Source of the DNA: Microbacterium proteolyticum
GTDB lineage: Bacteria > Actinomycetota > Actinomycetes > Actinomycetales > Microbacteriaceae
Reading direction: 5' to 3'
Length of the DNA: 64,000 nucleotides
Assembly (NCBI RefSeq): GCF_014192415.1
Contig: NZ_JACHXY010000001.1
Span: 310,001 to 374,000 of the forward strand
Below the pieces are notes generated by a model. The model was not told the origin of the DNA and did not search any database. It saw nothing but the letters and a program-made list of their open reading frames with translations. Shown here piece by piece: positions 44,011 through 53,773 of the stretch; within the stretch, counting starts at the first letter, position 1, and every line of letters begins with the position of its first letter. The position numbers and the translations under genes are program-made.

Positions 44011-44117
44011 GGCCACAGCCTATGGGCCGACGTGGATCCGCGGGCCAGCATGCGCGGGCGCGGGGCCCACGACACGGCGGTGGCGTGGTCGTCGGGCGCG
44101 GTGACAGGCTGGGTGGC

Positions 44118-45053
44118 ATGCCCGAGCTCGACGAGTTCTCCTTCCTGCCCGCGCAGGCCGCCTCCCTCGGACGCGCGGCGCCGACGGCGCACCGCGTCCA
44201 CCTGACACTCTCCGACGGCCGCTCCCTCAGCGGTCTGCGGTGGGGTGACGCGCCCCCGCGCGTCACGCTGCTGCACGGAGCCGGACTCAACGCCCACACC
44301 TGGGATACGACGCTGCTGCATCTCGGGGTGCCGGCCCTGGCGCTCGATCTGCCCGGCCACGGCGACTCCTCGTGGCGCGACGACGCCGCCTACGTCGCCC
44401 GCGTCCTGGCGCCCGATGTCGTGGCGGCGATCGAGGCCTGGAGCGACCGGCCGCAGACGCTCGTCGGCCACTCGCTCGGCGGGCTCACGGCGGCCGCGGT
44501 CGCGGCATCCCGGCCCGACCTCGTGTCGCAGCTCGTGATCGTCGACATCACCCCCGGCGTCGATCCCAGCGCAGGACCCGCGCAGATCCGAGCCTTCTTC
44601 GCCGGCCCGACGGACTGGGCATCGCGCGACGAACTCGTCGACCGCGCGCTCTCCTTCGGCCTGGGCGGCACGCGCGAGGCGGCCACGCGCGGCGTCTTCC
44701 TCAACTCCCGCGTGCGACCCGACGGGCGGGTGGAGTGGAAGCACCACTTCGCCCACCTCGCGGCCGCCGCAGCGGCAGCGGGCGCCGACCCGACGACCCC
44801 CGATGCCGTGCGGGCGGTGCTGACCGCCACGGGATGGGACGACATCGCCGCCGTGACCCGTCCGATCACCCTCGTCCGCGGCGAGCGCGGTTTCGTCACG
44901 CCCGCGGATGCCGAGGAGTTCACGCGTCGCGTGCCGGGCGCCGAGGTGCGCTCCCTCGCCACCGGCCACAACGCCCAGGAAGAGGGCCCTGGCGCGCTCG
45001 CCGCGGTCATCGGCGACGCCCTGTCGAACGACGGAGCACCGACGGTCCCCTAG
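44118..45053 (+). CDS. Alpha/beta hydrolase
   Basis: 311 residues. Oxyanion region LLHGAGLNAHTW at about 52-63, nucleophile elbow GHSLGG around 118-123 (Ser), a cap region, and the catalytic His in ATGHNAQEE near 290; the acid is probably the Asp in TPADAEEF. Typical of hydrolases and esterases with unknown small substrates. Divergent from the CMD/phosphatase pair and followed after 146 bp by the ABC operon. Confidence 0.85.
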   Translation: MPELDEFSFLPAQAASLGRAAPTAHRVHLTLSDGRSLSGLRWGDAPPRVTLLHGAGLNAHTWDTTLLHLGVPALALDLPGHGDSSWRDDAAYVARVLAPDVVAAIEAWSDRPQTLVGHSLGGLTAAAVAASRPDLVSQLVIVDITPGVDPSAGPAQIRAFFAGPTDWASRDELVDRALSFGLGGTREAATRGVFLNSRVRPDGRVEWKHHFAHLAAAAAAAGADPTTPDAVRAVLTATGWDDIAAVTRPITLVRGERGFVTPADAEEFTRRVPGAEVRSLATGHNAQEEGPGALAAVIGDALSNDGAPTVP

Positions 45054-45199
45054 GAGGCGCCCCCTCCCCCGTGTCGCGGGCCGTCGCTCACCGTCACGCG
45101 CGGAGGGGAGGGAATACGGGTGAAAGTAGGCTGTTCCCACCCCTGCACGGCATCCACAGCACCCCCGATGCCTTCGGCCTGCGAAAGGACAACCCCGCA

Positions 45200-46711
45200 A
45201 TGCTGCGCCGCACCACCCTCGCCACGAGTGCGCTTCTCCTCGGAGCCCTGCTCCTCAGCTCGTGCACCGGTTCGAACACCGCACAGAGCCCCACGGGCGA
45301 GGCGAATCCCGATGCCGCTCTCACGGTGCGCCTGTCGCTCGAGCCGTCGAACCTCGACATCCGCCGCACCGGTGGGGCTGCGCTCGAGCAGGCGCTCGTC
45401 GACAACGTCTACCAGGGACTCGTGACCCGCAACGCCGACGACGACAACGCCATCACCCCGGCCCTGGCTACGGAATGGAACGTGTCGGCCGATGGCCTCA
45501 CCTATACCTTCACCCTGCGGCAGGGTGTGACCTTCCACGACGGCAGCGAACTCGCCGCCGACGACGTCGTCGCCTCCCTGCAGACAGCGAAAGACGACGC
45601 GACCATCGCCGACAGCTCCGACCTCGCCGGGGTGACCTCGATCGCCTCCCCGGACGCGTCGACCGTCGTGCTGACGCTCGCACAACCCAACATCGACTTC
45701 CTCTTCACCCTCACCGGGCGAGTCGGCCTCGTCTTCAACAGCGGCGACGCCACGAACTTCCAGACCGCCGCCAACGGCACCGGACCGTTCACCGTCGCGA
45801 GCTGGAACACCGGTCAGAGCCTCACGCTCGCGCGGTACGACGGGTACTGGGGCGAGAAGGCCGGCGTCGCCGAGGTCGTGCTCGACTACATCCCCGACAA
45901 CAGCGCCGCCATCAACGCCGCGGTCAACGGCGACCTCGACGTCGCGCTCGAGATCGACCCCGAGCTGCGTGGTCAGCTCGAGGACAGCGGCGCCTTCGCG
46001 ATCGAGTCGGGCCTGACGACCGACAAGGGCACCCTCGCCTTCAACAACCAGCGGGCACCCTTGAACGACCAGCGCGTACGCGAGGCCCTGCGCCTGGCGA
46101 TCGACCATGACGCGCTCGTCGACACCCTCGGCTACGGCGACACGCTCTCCGGCCCCATCCCGCCGCTCGACCCCGGTTACGAAGACCTGTCGGATTCGCT
46201 CGACTTCGACCCAGACCGGGCGCGCGAGCTTCTCGCCGAGGCCGGCGCGCAGAACCTCGATCTGACGCTCACCGTGCCCAACGTCTACCCGGGCACGATC
46301 GCCACGTTCCTGGTGTCGTCCTTCGCCGACGTGGGCGTGACGCTGCAGGTCGAGCAGGTCGACTTCAGCGCCTGGCTACAGGACGTCTACACGAACAAGG
46401 ACTACGACCTCAGCTTCGTCCGTCACGTCGAGGCCCGCGACTTCGGCAACTGGGCCAACCCGTCGTACTACTTCGGATACGACAACACCGAGGTGCAGAG
46501 CCTGTACGCGCAGGCACTCGCCACGACCGACGCGCAACAGTCGTCCGACCTACTGGCCGAGGCCGCCCGCATCGTCAGCGACGAGGACGCGGCCGATTGG
46601 CTGTTCCTCTCGACTCCGCTGACCGCGGTGGGCACGAACGTGTCGAACTTCCCGAAGAACTCCCTGAACGTGCGCCTGCCGCTGGCCGGTGTGACGGTCT
46701 CGTCGGAGTGA
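45200..46711 (+). CDS. ABC importer substrate-binding lipoprotein, family 5
   Basis: 503 residues. Signal peptide with lipobox LLSSC (cysteine about residue 22), then the SBP_bac_5 fold: LSLEPSNLDIRRTG, the family motif V-T-F-H-D-G-S-E-L-A-A-D-D-V-V-A-S, and a C-terminal lobe. It binds peptides, nickel-chelates or similar ligands in the cell-wall space and delivers them to the permease pair downstream. First gene of a five-gene operon with coupled starts. Ligand not determinable here. Confidence 0.93.
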   Translation: MLRRTTLATSALLLGALLLSSCTGSNTAQSPTGEANPDAALTVRLSLEPSNLDIRRTGGAALEQALVDNVYQGLVTRNADDDNAITPALATEWNVSADGLTYTFTLRQGVTFHDGSELAADDVVASLQTAKDDATIADSSDLAGVTSIASPDASTVVLTLAQPNIDFLFTLTGRVGLVFNSGDATNFQTAANGTGPFTVASWNTGQSLTLARYDGYWGEKAGVAEVVLDYIPDNSAAINAAVNGDLDVALEIDPELRGQLEDSGAFAIESGLTTDKGTLAFNNQRAPLNDQRVREALRLAIDHDALVDTLGYGDTLSGPIPPLDPGYEDLSDSLDFDPDRARELLAEAGAQNLDLTLTVPNVYPGTIATFLVSSFADVGVTLQVEQVDFSAWLQDVYTNKDYDLSFVRHVEARDFGNWANPSYYFGYDNTEVQSLYAQALATTDAQQSSDLLAEAARIVSDEDAADWLFLSTPLTAVGTNVSNFPKNSLNVRLPLAGVTVSSE

Positions 46712-47658
46712 TCCGCTACACGCTGACACGGCTGGGCCTGCTCGTGCTGGGCCTGGCCGTGGCCAGCGTGCTGATCTTCCTCTCACTGCGCGTGCTCCCG
46801 GGTGACGTCGCGCAGCTCATCGCCGGCGCCGAAGCGACGCCCGCGCAGATCGCCGCGGTGCGCGCGAGCCTCGGCCTCGACGTCCCGCTGTGGTCGCAGT
46901 ACGGCGACTGGATCGGCGGGTTGTCGCGGGGCGATCTCGGCACCTCTTTGGTCACGGGCACCTCGGTCGCGGCGGAGCTGGCCGACAAAGCGCGGGTTAC
47001 CGTTCCCCTCGCGGCCATGTCGCTCACGGTCGCCCTGCTCGTCGGCATCCCGTTCGGCGTGCTCTCGGCTCTGGGACGTCACCGCGCGAGCGGCACCGCG
47101 GTGAGTGTCGTGGCGCAGGCGTTGGCGGCCGTCCCCGTGGTCTGGGCGGGTCTCATGCTGGTGGTGGTGTTCTCGGTGTGGTTGGGCTGGTTGCCGCCGC
47201 AGGGCTTCCCCCGGGCCGGGTGGGACGACCCCGCAGCGGCTTTCCGCGCTCTCGTGCTCCCCGCGGTGACCATCGGCGTGGTCGAAGGCGCCATGCTCCT
47301 GCGGTTCGTGCGCAGCGCCACGCTCCAGGCTCTCGGCCAGGACTACGTGCGCACGGCCGCCGCGAAGGGCCTCACCCGCACGCGCGCACTGCTCAGCCAC
47401 GGTCTCCCCAATGTGGGGCTCTCGATCATCACCGTGCTGGGGCTGCAGGTCGCTGGCGTCATCGTGGGAGCGGTGATCATCGAGCAGTTGTTCACGCTTC
47501 CGGGGATCGGCCGCATGCTCGTCGGCGACGTCGCCTCGCGCGACCTGCCGAAGGTGCAGGGGGAGCTGCTCGCGCTGACCGGCTTCGTCCTCTTCGTGGG
47601 GTTCCTCGTCGATCTCGTCCACCGTCTCGTCGACCCTCGACAGCGGGAGGCCGCATGA
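46708..47658 (+). CDS. ABC importer permease, DppB-type
   Basis: 316 residues, GTG overlapping the preceding stop as GTGA. Six transmembrane helices with the long DppB-type periplasmic insert after the first, the LRVLPGD motif, and the EAA loop region (EGAMLLRFVRSATLQAL, then YVRTAAAKGLTRTRAL). Contacts the ATPases through this loop. Confidence 0.93.
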   Translation: MIRYTLTRLGLLVLGLAVASVLIFLSLRVLPGDVAQLIAGAEATPAQIAAVRASLGLDVPLWSQYGDWIGGLSRGDLGTSLVTGTSVAAELADKARVTVPLAAMSLTVALLVGIPFGVLSALGRHRASGTAVSVVAQALAAVPVVWAGLMLVVVFSVWLGWLPPQGFPRAGWDDPAAAFRALVLPAVTIGVVEGAMLLRFVRSATLQALGQDYVRTAAAKGLTRTRALLSHGLPNVGLSIITVLGLQVAGVIVGAVIIEQLFTLPGIGRMLVGDVASRDLPKVQGELLALTGFVLFVGFLVDLVHRLVDPRQREAA

Positions 47659-48524
47659 CCACCCTGCGGCGTCTGTGGGGGCTCGGAACCGGGCGGTTCG
47701 GCATCCTCATCGTCGTTCTCGTGCTCGTCACCGCGCTGGTGTCGCTCGTGTGGACACCGTTCGATCCGGCCGCCGTCGATGCCCGCGAGCGCTGGAGCGA
47801 TCCGTCCTGGCCGCATGTGCTGGGCACCGACAACAGCGGTCGCGACATCGCGAGCCTCCTGATGGCGGGGGCGCGCACGACGGTGATCGTCGCCGTCGGG
47901 GCGGGGGTGGTCGCCTCGGTGCTCGGAATCGCCCTCGCGGCCCTCGGCTCGCTCACCGCGCGGTGGGTCCGCGAGAGCGTCGCGGTGCTCGTCGACATCC
48001 TGATCGCCTTCCCGGTCCTCATCATCGCCATGATGATCTCGGCGGTGTGGGGCGGCTCCCTCGCCGTCGTCATCTGGGCGGTGGGCATCGGCTTCGGGGT
48101 GAACGTCGCCCGCGTGACGCGACCGGAACTGCGCCGTGTCCTGCACAGCGACTACGTGCTCGCCGGACGCGCGAGCGGCCTGACGACGTGGCAGAACCTC
48201 ACGCGGCACCTCCTTCCCAACGTCGCACCGGTGTTCATCGTGCAGCTGTCGTGGGGCATGGCGGTGGCGGTGCTCGCCGAGGCGGGACTGTCGTACCTCG
48301 GCTTCGGCGCCCCGGTCACTCAGCCCTCGTGGGGCGTGCTGCTGAGCGATCTGCAGGCGTACATCGCCGTGCACCCGTTGACGGTGGTGTGGCCGGGACT
48401 GGCCATCACCCTCACCGTGCTGGGCCTGAACCTGCTCGGCGACGCCCTGCGCGAGGCCGCCGATCCCACCCTCTCCGAGCGTGCGCCCGCCGCCCGCCTG
48501 CACGTGCCGGGGGTGGTCGCGTGA
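47655..48524 (+). CDS. ABC importer permease, DppC-type
   Basis: 289 residues, ATG overlapping by 4 bp. DppC signature HVLGTDNSGRDIASLLMAGART near 55-76, five or six helices, and the coupling loop YVLAGRASGLTTWQNLTRH. Pairs with the preceding permease to form the transmembrane channel. Confidence 0.93.
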   Translation: MTTLRRLWGLGTGRFGILIVVLVLVTALVSLVWTPFDPAAVDARERWSDPSWPHVLGTDNSGRDIASLLMAGARTTVIVAVGAGVVASVLGIALAALGSLTARWVRESVAVLVDILIAFPVLIIAMMISAVWGGSLAVVIWAVGIGFGVNVARVTRPELRRVLHSDYVLAGRASGLTTWQNLTRHLLPNVAPVFIVQLSWGMAVAVLAEAGLSYLGFGAPVTQPSWGVLLSDLQAYIAVHPLTVVWPGLAITLTVLGLNLLGDALREAADPTLSERAPAARLHVPGVVA

Positions 48525-49468
48525 GCCTCGAGGTGAGCGATCTGCGCATCGAGATCGGCGGACGCCCGGTCGTCGACGGGGTCTCGTTCGTGGTGCCCGA
48601 CGGCGCTCGGGTGGGCATCATCGGCGAGTCCGGCTCGGGCAAGTCGCTCACCGCCCTGGCGATCCTCGGTCTCCTGCCCGACGGGGTGCGGGCGAGCGGA
48701 AGTGTCCGGTGGAACGGACGCGAGATCCTGGGCCTCCCCGACCGGGAGCTCGCGCGACTGCGCGGCGACGACATCGGCATGGTGTTCCAGGAGCCCCGCA
48801 CCGCACTGAACCCCATCCGTACGGTCGGCCGGCAGATCGGCGAGTCCGTGCGCATCCACGAGCGCGTCTCGCGTCGCGAGGCGCTGGTGAGGGCCGTCGC
48901 CGAGGCGGAGCGCGTCGCGCTGCCCGACCCCGAGCGCATCGTCTCGCGGTACCCGCACCAGTTGTCCGGGGGCCAGCGCCAGCGTGTCGCCATCGCCATG
49001 GCACTCGCCTGCCGCCCGCGCCTGCTCATCGCCGACGAGCCGACCACCGCGCTCGACGTGACGATCCAAGCGGGTGTCCTCGCGCTGCTGCGCACCTTCG
49101 TTCAGGATGCCGGCATGTCGCTCGTCTTCATCACCCACGACCTCGCCGTGCTCGCGCAGGTAGCCACCCACGCGGTCGTCCTCGAGAAGGGCCGGGTGGT
49201 CGAGCAGGGCGGTGTCGCCGACCTGCTGCGCGCGCCGTCGTCGCCGGTCACGCAGGCCCTGCTTCGCGACGCGACGGCAACGCTGTGGCATCCCGAGCGT
49301 TCGCATCCATCGATCTCGGATGCCGTGGCGGTGGCCGTCGACGACGCACCGACCCTCGCCCCGGCGCGCGGCTCATCGCTCGATGCCGCCGTGGCAGGAG
49401 GAGACGACACCGCACCACCGCCCGGGCCTGCGGAACCCGACGCCACGGATCCGGAGCGGACGCCATGA
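48521..49468 (+). CDS. ABC importer ATPase, DppD-type
   Basis: 315 residues, GTG overlapping the permease stop. Walker A GESGSGKS near 35, Q loop VFQEPRTALNP, signature LSGGQRQRVAIA, Walker B LLIADEPTTALD, H loop THD. The last 70 residues are a disordered Asp/Pro/Ala tail instead of the usual oligopeptide-transporter C-terminal extension, which is slightly unusual. Works with the following ATPase as a heterodimer. Confidence 0.93.
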   Translation: MSLEVSDLRIEIGGRPVVDGVSFVVPDGARVGIIGESGSGKSLTALAILGLLPDGVRASGSVRWNGREILGLPDRELARLRGDDIGMVFQEPRTALNPIRTVGRQIGESVRIHERVSRREALVRAVAEAERVALPDPERIVSRYPHQLSGGQRQRVAIAMALACRPRLLIADEPTTALDVTIQAGVLALLRTFVQDAGMSLVFITHDLAVLAQVATHAVVLEKGRVVEQGGVADLLRAPSSPVTQALLRDATATLWHPERSHPSISDAVAVAVDDAPTLAPARGSSLDAAVAGGDDTAPPPGPAEPDATDPERTP

Positions 49469-50256
49469 CCGAGACGATCATGCGGGCGCGCGGACTCACC
49501 CGTGACTACCCGACCCCCCGCACTCGCGGATTCGGGCGCGCTGAGCGCACCCCGGGTGTCATCGACGTCGACCTCTCGGTGCTCGCGGGTTCCGCCGTCG
49601 GGATCATCGGCGAGTCGGGCTCGGGCAAGTCCACCCTGGTGCGCCTGCTGCTCGGACTCGATACGGCGACCGCGGGGACGGTCGAGGTCGACGGACGCGC
49701 GGTGGACGCGCGGGGGTCTGCGCGGTCGCTGCACTGGCTCCGTCGCACGACGGGGGTCGTCTTCCAGGATCCGTACGCCTCGCTCGACCCGCGCATGAGC
49801 ATCGGACGCATCGTGGGCGAGCCCCTGTGGGCGCTGGGCATGGAGGGAGATCGCCGCGCACGCGTGCGGGAGGTCCTCGCGCAGGTCGGACTCGAGGCCG
49901 ACATGGCCGCACGCTTCCCCCACGAGTTCTCGGGCGGACAGCGACAGCGCATCGCGATCGCCCGTGCCATCGTGCATCGGCCACGCATTCTCGTCGGCGA
50001 CGAACCGCTGTCGGCGCTGGACGTGACGGTGCGGGCGCAGATCCTGCGCCTGTTGGCGCGGCTGCGCGTCGACGAGCAGGTGACCCTCGTGCTGGTGTCG
50101 CACGACATCGGCGTCGTCCAGAACGTCTGCGATCAGGTCGTCGTGATGAAGGACGGCCGCGTCGTGGAGCAGGGGCCCACCGAGAAGGTCCTGCTGCAGC
50201 CGCAAGCCGCATACACCCGCCAGTTGCTGGCATCCATCCCGACTCTGCCTCGCTGA
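49465..50256 (+). CDS. ABC importer ATPase, DppF-type
   Basis: 263 residues, ATG overlapping by 4 bp. Walker A GESGSGKST near 50, Q loop VFQDPYASLDP, signature FSGGQRQRIAIARA, Walker B ILVGDEPLSALDV, and switch His in SHDIGVV. Closes the operon; a GC-rich repeat with hairpins follows. Confidence 0.93.
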   Translation: MTETIMRARGLTRDYPTPRTRGFGRAERTPGVIDVDLSVLAGSAVGIIGESGSGKSTLVRLLLGLDTATAGTVEVDGRAVDARGSARSLHWLRRTTGVVFQDPYASLDPRMSIGRIVGEPLWALGMEGDRRARVREVLAQVGLEADMAARFPHEFSGGQRQRIAIARAIVHRPRILVGDEPLSALDVTVRAQILRLLARLRVDEQVTLVLVSHDIGVVQNVCDQVVVMKDGRVVEQGPTEKVLLQPQAAYTRQLLASIPTLPR

Positions 50257-50261
50257 CGCGC

Positions 50262-50360
50262 CCCCTCTCGCGGCGGGGAATCCGCCGCCGCGCAGATCGT
50301 CGCGACGCGTGAGGCTCCTCCCCCACGCGAGCGAGGGGGAATCCGCCCCCGGCCGAGATC
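50262..50360. repeat. Two GC-rich hairpin repeats after the ABC operon
   Basis: Two related units (50262-50298 and about 50317-50360), each with a hairpin of GGCGGG/CCGCC or GGGGG/CCCCC type around GGGAATCCGCC and ending in (C/G)AGATC. Either may act as the operon terminator; the duplication itself is imperfect. Confidence 0.5.
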
Positions 50361-50403
50361 AAGGGATGCCGTGATGTCGGAGGTGCGCGCTAGCCTCGGG
50401 CGC

Positions 50404-51462
50404 ATGATCGCCGGCATCGTCCCCCCGTTCCTGCTCGACCGTCTCGCCCAGACCGACGACCCCCGTCTCGCACGGGCCGCCGCCGCCGCCCGCAAGACGC
50501 TGGCCATGCCGCGTCCTCCGCGGCCCGCACGCACACGATTGCGCCTGTCGATCGACGGCGATGCGCTCGTGGCAGAGGCCGCTCCCGTCCCCGATCGCAT
50601 CGTCTCCGACGCCGGCAACACCGAGAACCTGCCGGGCCGCCGGGTGCGCAGCGAAGACGACGCCCCCAGCGGCGACGCCGCCGTCGACGAGGCCTACGAC
50701 GGCCTGGGAGCGACCTACGACTTCTTCTGGGACGCCTTCTCGCGCGACGGGATCGACGCCGCGGGCGGCTCGCTCCTGGCCACGGTGCACTTCGGTGACG
50801 ACTACGACAACGCGTTCTGGAACGGCGAACGCATGGTCTTCGGCGATGGCGACGGCGAGGTGTTCGTCGGATTCACGCGCTCCCTCAGCGTCATCGCGCA
50901 CGAGCTCGGCCACGGGGTGACCGAGGCCGCCGGCGGCCTGGAATACCAGGGTCAGTCCGGAGCTCTGAACGAGTCGTTGTCCGACGTCTTCGGAGCCCTG
51001 GCCGAGCAGCACCACCTCGGCCAGCGGGCCGACGAGGCGACCTGGCTCATCGGGGCGGGCATCTTCGCGCCCGACGTCCAGGGCGAGGCCCTGCGATCGA
51101 TGAAGGCGCCCGGCACGGCCTACGACGACGACGTGCTCGGCGAAGACCCGCAGCCGGGGCACATGCGCGACTACGTCGAGACCGACGACGACAACGGCGG
51201 CGTGCACATCAACTCGGGTATCCCGAACCGGGCGTTCTACCTCGCCGCCACCGCCCTGGGCGGCAAGGCCTGGGAACGCGCGGGTCTGATCTGGTACCGC
51301 ACGCTCACCGCGGGCACCCTCTCGCCCACCGCGGACTTCACCTCCTTCGCGGCCGCCACCCTGGCGGCGGCCGCTGCGGAGTACGGTGAGGAGTCGGAGG
51401 AGGTCGCCGCCGTCCGCGCCGCATGGGCCGGGGTCGGCGTCGTGGAGGATGCCGCAGCCTGA
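50404..51462 (+). CDS. M4-family (protealysin-like) metalloprotease
   Basis: 352 residues from the ATG at 50404, where the product begins MIAGIVPPFLLDRLA, the protealysin-type propeptide start; TAGCCT lies 7 bp before it. Catalytic HELGH at 166-170 and the zinc-ligand Glu in ALNESLSDVFG near 190, plus the downstream His in GGVHINSGI (active-site His). No signal peptide, as in protealysins. Followed by and overlapping an emfourin-like inhibitor gene. Confidence 0.92.
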   Translation: MIAGIVPPFLLDRLAQTDDPRLARAAAAARKTLAMPRPPRPARTRLRLSIDGDALVAEAAPVPDRIVSDAGNTENLPGRRVRSEDDAPSGDAAVDEAYDGLGATYDFFWDAFSRDGIDAAGGSLLATVHFGDDYDNAFWNGERMVFGDGDGEVFVGFTRSLSVIAHELGHGVTEAAGGLEYQGQSGALNESLSDVFGALAEQHHLGQRADEATWLIGAGIFAPDVQGEALRSMKAPGTAYDDDVLGEDPQPGHMRDYVETDDDNGGVHINSGIPNRAFYLAATALGGKAWERAGLIWYRTLTAGTLSPTADFTSFAAATLAAAAAEYGEESEEVAAVRAAWAGVGVVEDAAA

Positions 51463-51775
51463 AGCCGACAGCGACGACCGTCTCACGATCATCGTCGTGC
51501 GCTCGGGCGGAATCGCCGGGCTCTCACGACAGTGGCGGGCCGAGGCCGATGCCGACCATGCGCCGCGCTGGAGAGAACTCGTCGAGAGCTGCCCCTGGGA
51601 CGCCGCGCCCGTGCCGACGGCCGGGGCCGACCGCTATCAATGGCGCATCGAGGTGCATCACGGCGAGGCACCCGTGCACCAGGCACGCCTGGGCGACGGA
51701 CAGATCGAGGGGGCGTGGCGCACGCTCGTCGACGAAGTGCGTCAGGCGGCCCACCCGCAGCCGCGCGGTCGCTGA
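51449..51775 (+). CDS. Emfourin-like protealysin inhibitor
   Basis: 108 residues, ATG at 51449 overlapping the protease gene by 14 bp. Contains RSGG-I-A-G-L-S-R-x-W, a central P-R-W-R-E-L-V-E-S-C-P-W and A-D-R-Y-Q-W-R-I-E-V, the pattern of emfourins, which inhibit the protealysin encoded with them. Coupling to the protease supports a cognate pair that controls cytoplasmic or released protease activity. Confidence 0.8.
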   Translation: MPQPEADSDDRLTIIVVRSGGIAGLSRQWRAEADADHAPRWRELVESCPWDAAPVPTAGADRYQWRIEVHHGEAPVHQARLGDGQIEGAWRTLVDEVRQAAHPQPRGR

Positions 51776-51846
51776 ACCGCCTCGGAGCCAGGCGCGTCGA
51801 CACCCCGACGAAGATCCCGCCGTCCTCCCCGTCTGACGGCGGCCCG

Positions 51847-52458
51847 TCAGCCGAAGAGCTTCCGGCGCTTCTTCTTCGACGGGATGCTCTTCTGCAGGTA
51901 GACCACCCCGAGCCATCGGCCGAACTTGAAACCGACGCGACCCATCCGGCCGACCTCGGTGAAGCCGAGTTTCTCGTGGAGGGCGATCGATGCGTCGGCG
52001 CCCTTGTCGCTGATCGCGGCGACCATCTCGCGGATGCCGAGATCCTGGCAGGCGGCGATGAGGGCTTCGAGCAGCGCTCGTCCGAGACCCTTGCCCGCCG
52101 CCGCCTGACCGAGGTAGATGGAGTTCTCGACCGTGTACCGGTAGGCGGACTTGGACTGCCACGGCTGCACGAGGGCATAGCCGAGGATCTGCCCGCTGGG
52201 CGACTGTGCCACGAGGAAGGGCAGCTTCAGCTTCTGGAGCGTGGCGAACTTGTCGCGCCATCTGGCGATGGTCCATGCCTTCTCGTCGAAGGTCACGACG
52301 GAGTTGCGCACGTAGTAGTTGTAGATCTCCCGGATGTCGGGGATGTCGGCTTCCGTCGCCGGGCGAATCTCGAAGGAGAACGGCCGCTCGGGCTCGGGGG
52401 CACGGCGCAGATGCGCGGGTGGTCGCCGACGGCTCTTCTCGTACTCCTCTTCCAGCAC
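51847..52458 (-). CDS. GNAT acetyltransferase, PAT/MnaT-like
   Basis: 203 residues. Phosphinothricin-acetyltransferase-like: I-R-P-A-T-E-A-D-I-P-D-I-R-E-I-Y-N-Y-Y-V near 31-50, acetyl-CoA loop AAAGKGLGRALLEAL near 120, and the C-terminal GFTEVGRMGRVG. Charged 28-residue N-terminal extension. Acetylates a small amine, perhaps methionine-like or phosphinothricin-like compounds. Confidence 0.85.
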   Translation of the reverse strand: MLEEEYEKSRRRPPAHLRRAPEPERPFSFEIRPATEADIPDIREIYNYYVRNSVVTFDEKAWTIARWRDKFATLQKLKLPFLVAQSPSGQILGYALVQPWQSKSAYRYTVENSIYLGQAAAGKGLGRALLEALIAACQDLGIREMVAAISDKGADASIALHEKLGFTEVGRMGRVGFKFGRWLGVVYLQKSIPSKKKRRKLFG

Positions 52459-52532
52459 GTCGTAACTCTACGGGCGGCGCCGTTTCCCGCGTATGTCACC
52501 GAGCCGCGACGTCGGGCCGGATGACGACGCCG

Positions 52533-53219
52533 TCAGGTCGGAAGGCGCCAGTCCACGGCGTCCGCGCCCTGCTCGACCAGCAGGGAGTTGACCCGCGAGA
52601 ACGGCTTCGAGCCGAAGAAGCCCCGACTGGCCGACAGCGGCGACGGGTGCGGCGACGAGACGATGGCCGTGCTGCCGAGCAGAGGCGTGAGGTTGATGGC
52701 ATCCCGTCCCCAGAGCACCGCGACCAGCGGCGCATCTCGTTCGACGAGACACCGGATGGCATGCTCGGTGACGCGTTCCCACCCCCAGCCGCGATGGGAC
52801 GCCGGCGACCCCGGCGACACCGTCAGAACCCTGTTCAGCAGCATGACACCCTGCGCCGCCCAGGCCGAGAGGTCTCCGTGCGGGGCGGGCGCGATGCCCA
52901 GATCGTCGGAGAGCTCCCGGTAGATGTTCGCGAGGCTTCGCGGCAGGGGCCGCACGTGCGGGTCCACCGCGAACGACAGCCCGATCGGGTGACCCGGCGT
53001 CGGGTAGGGGTCTTGTCCGACGATGAGCACCCGGACGTCGTCCAGCGGCGTGCGGAAGGCGCGCAGCACGAGCTCGCCGGCCGGCAGGTACGGCTTACCC
53101 TCCTGACGCAGACGCTCACCGAGCGCGGCGATGTCGTCGGCGACCGGGGCGAGGGGCTCCACCCAGGTGGAGTCGATCAGGCCGGCGTCGGCGAGTTCGG
53201 CGAGGGACTTCGCCGTCAC
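52533..53219 (-). CDS. ung: Uracil-DNA glycosylase, family 1
   Basis: 228 residues. Water-activating motif [16 protein letters not shown] near 66-81 (Asp in QDP) and Leu-intercalation/His motif [18 protein letters not shown] near 190-207. Removes uracil from DNA to start base excision repair. GQDPYP instead of GQDPYH is usual in actinobacteria. Its start overlaps the phosphoribosyltransferase stop by 4 bp. Confidence 0.96.
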   Translation of the reverse strand: MTAKSLAELADAGLIDSTWVEPLAPVADDIAALGERLRQEGKPYLPAGELVLRAFRTPLDDVRVLIVGQDPYPTPGHPIGLSFAVDPHVRPLPRSLANIYRELSDDLGIAPAPHGDLSAWAAQGVMLLNRVLTVSPGSPASHRGWGWERVTEHAIRCLVERDAPLVAVLWGRDAINLTPLLGSTAIVSSPHPSPLSASRGFFGSKPFSRVNSLLVEQGADAVDWRLPT

Positions 53220-53701
53220 GCCGCGTCTTCTTCGTGCACAGATCCGAGGTGCGACCAGGGGAACTCGATCCAGAGGGTCGTGTCCTTCCAGGAGTAGTCG
53301 GGCGTCACCACCGTGGTCGGCTTCGTGTAGATCACGGCGGACCGCGCTTCGGCGCCGTGCCGGTCGAGCAGTTTGACGGCGAGGTCGAGCGTGCGCCCGC
53401 TGTCGGCCACGTCGTCGACGAGGAGCACGCGGCGTCCCTCGAGGTACGACAGGTCCAGCGCCGGGGGCAGCACCTCAGGCGCATCGAGCACCGTGCCCAC
53501 ACCCGTGTAGAACTCGACGTTGAGCGCGCCGCAGTTCTTCACGCCGAGACCGTAGGCGATCGCCCCTCCCGGCAGCAGGCCGCCCCGCGCGATGGCGACG
53601 ACCACCTCGGGGCGGAAACCGTCGGCGACGATCGCGCGCGAGATGTCGCGCGTGGCGACCCCGAAATCGTCCCAGCTCAACCGCTCGCGCTCGTCCGTCA
53701 C
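53216..53701 (-). CDS. Phosphoribosyltransferase
   Basis: 161 residues. PRPP-binding loop [14 protein letters not shown] near 96-109 and the N-terminal [17 protein letters not shown]. Resembles xanthine/hypoxanthine-type purine phosphoribosyltransferases, but the base specificity is not clear. Upstream of and coupled to ung. Confidence 0.85.
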   Translation of the reverse strand: MTDERERLSWDDFGVATRDISRAIVADGFRPEVVVAIARGGLLPGGAIAYGLGVKNCGALNVEFYTGVGTVLDAPEVLPPALDLSYLEGRRVLLVDDVADSGRTLDLAVKLLDRHGAEARSAVIYTKPTTVVTPDYSWKDTTLWIEFPWSHLGSVHEEDAA

Positions 53702-53773
53702 ACCGGATCCTCTCCTCGACTGCTCTCACCCTAGGGCGTTCGTTCACGAACACTGCCGCGGAGCGGCGCGGGG

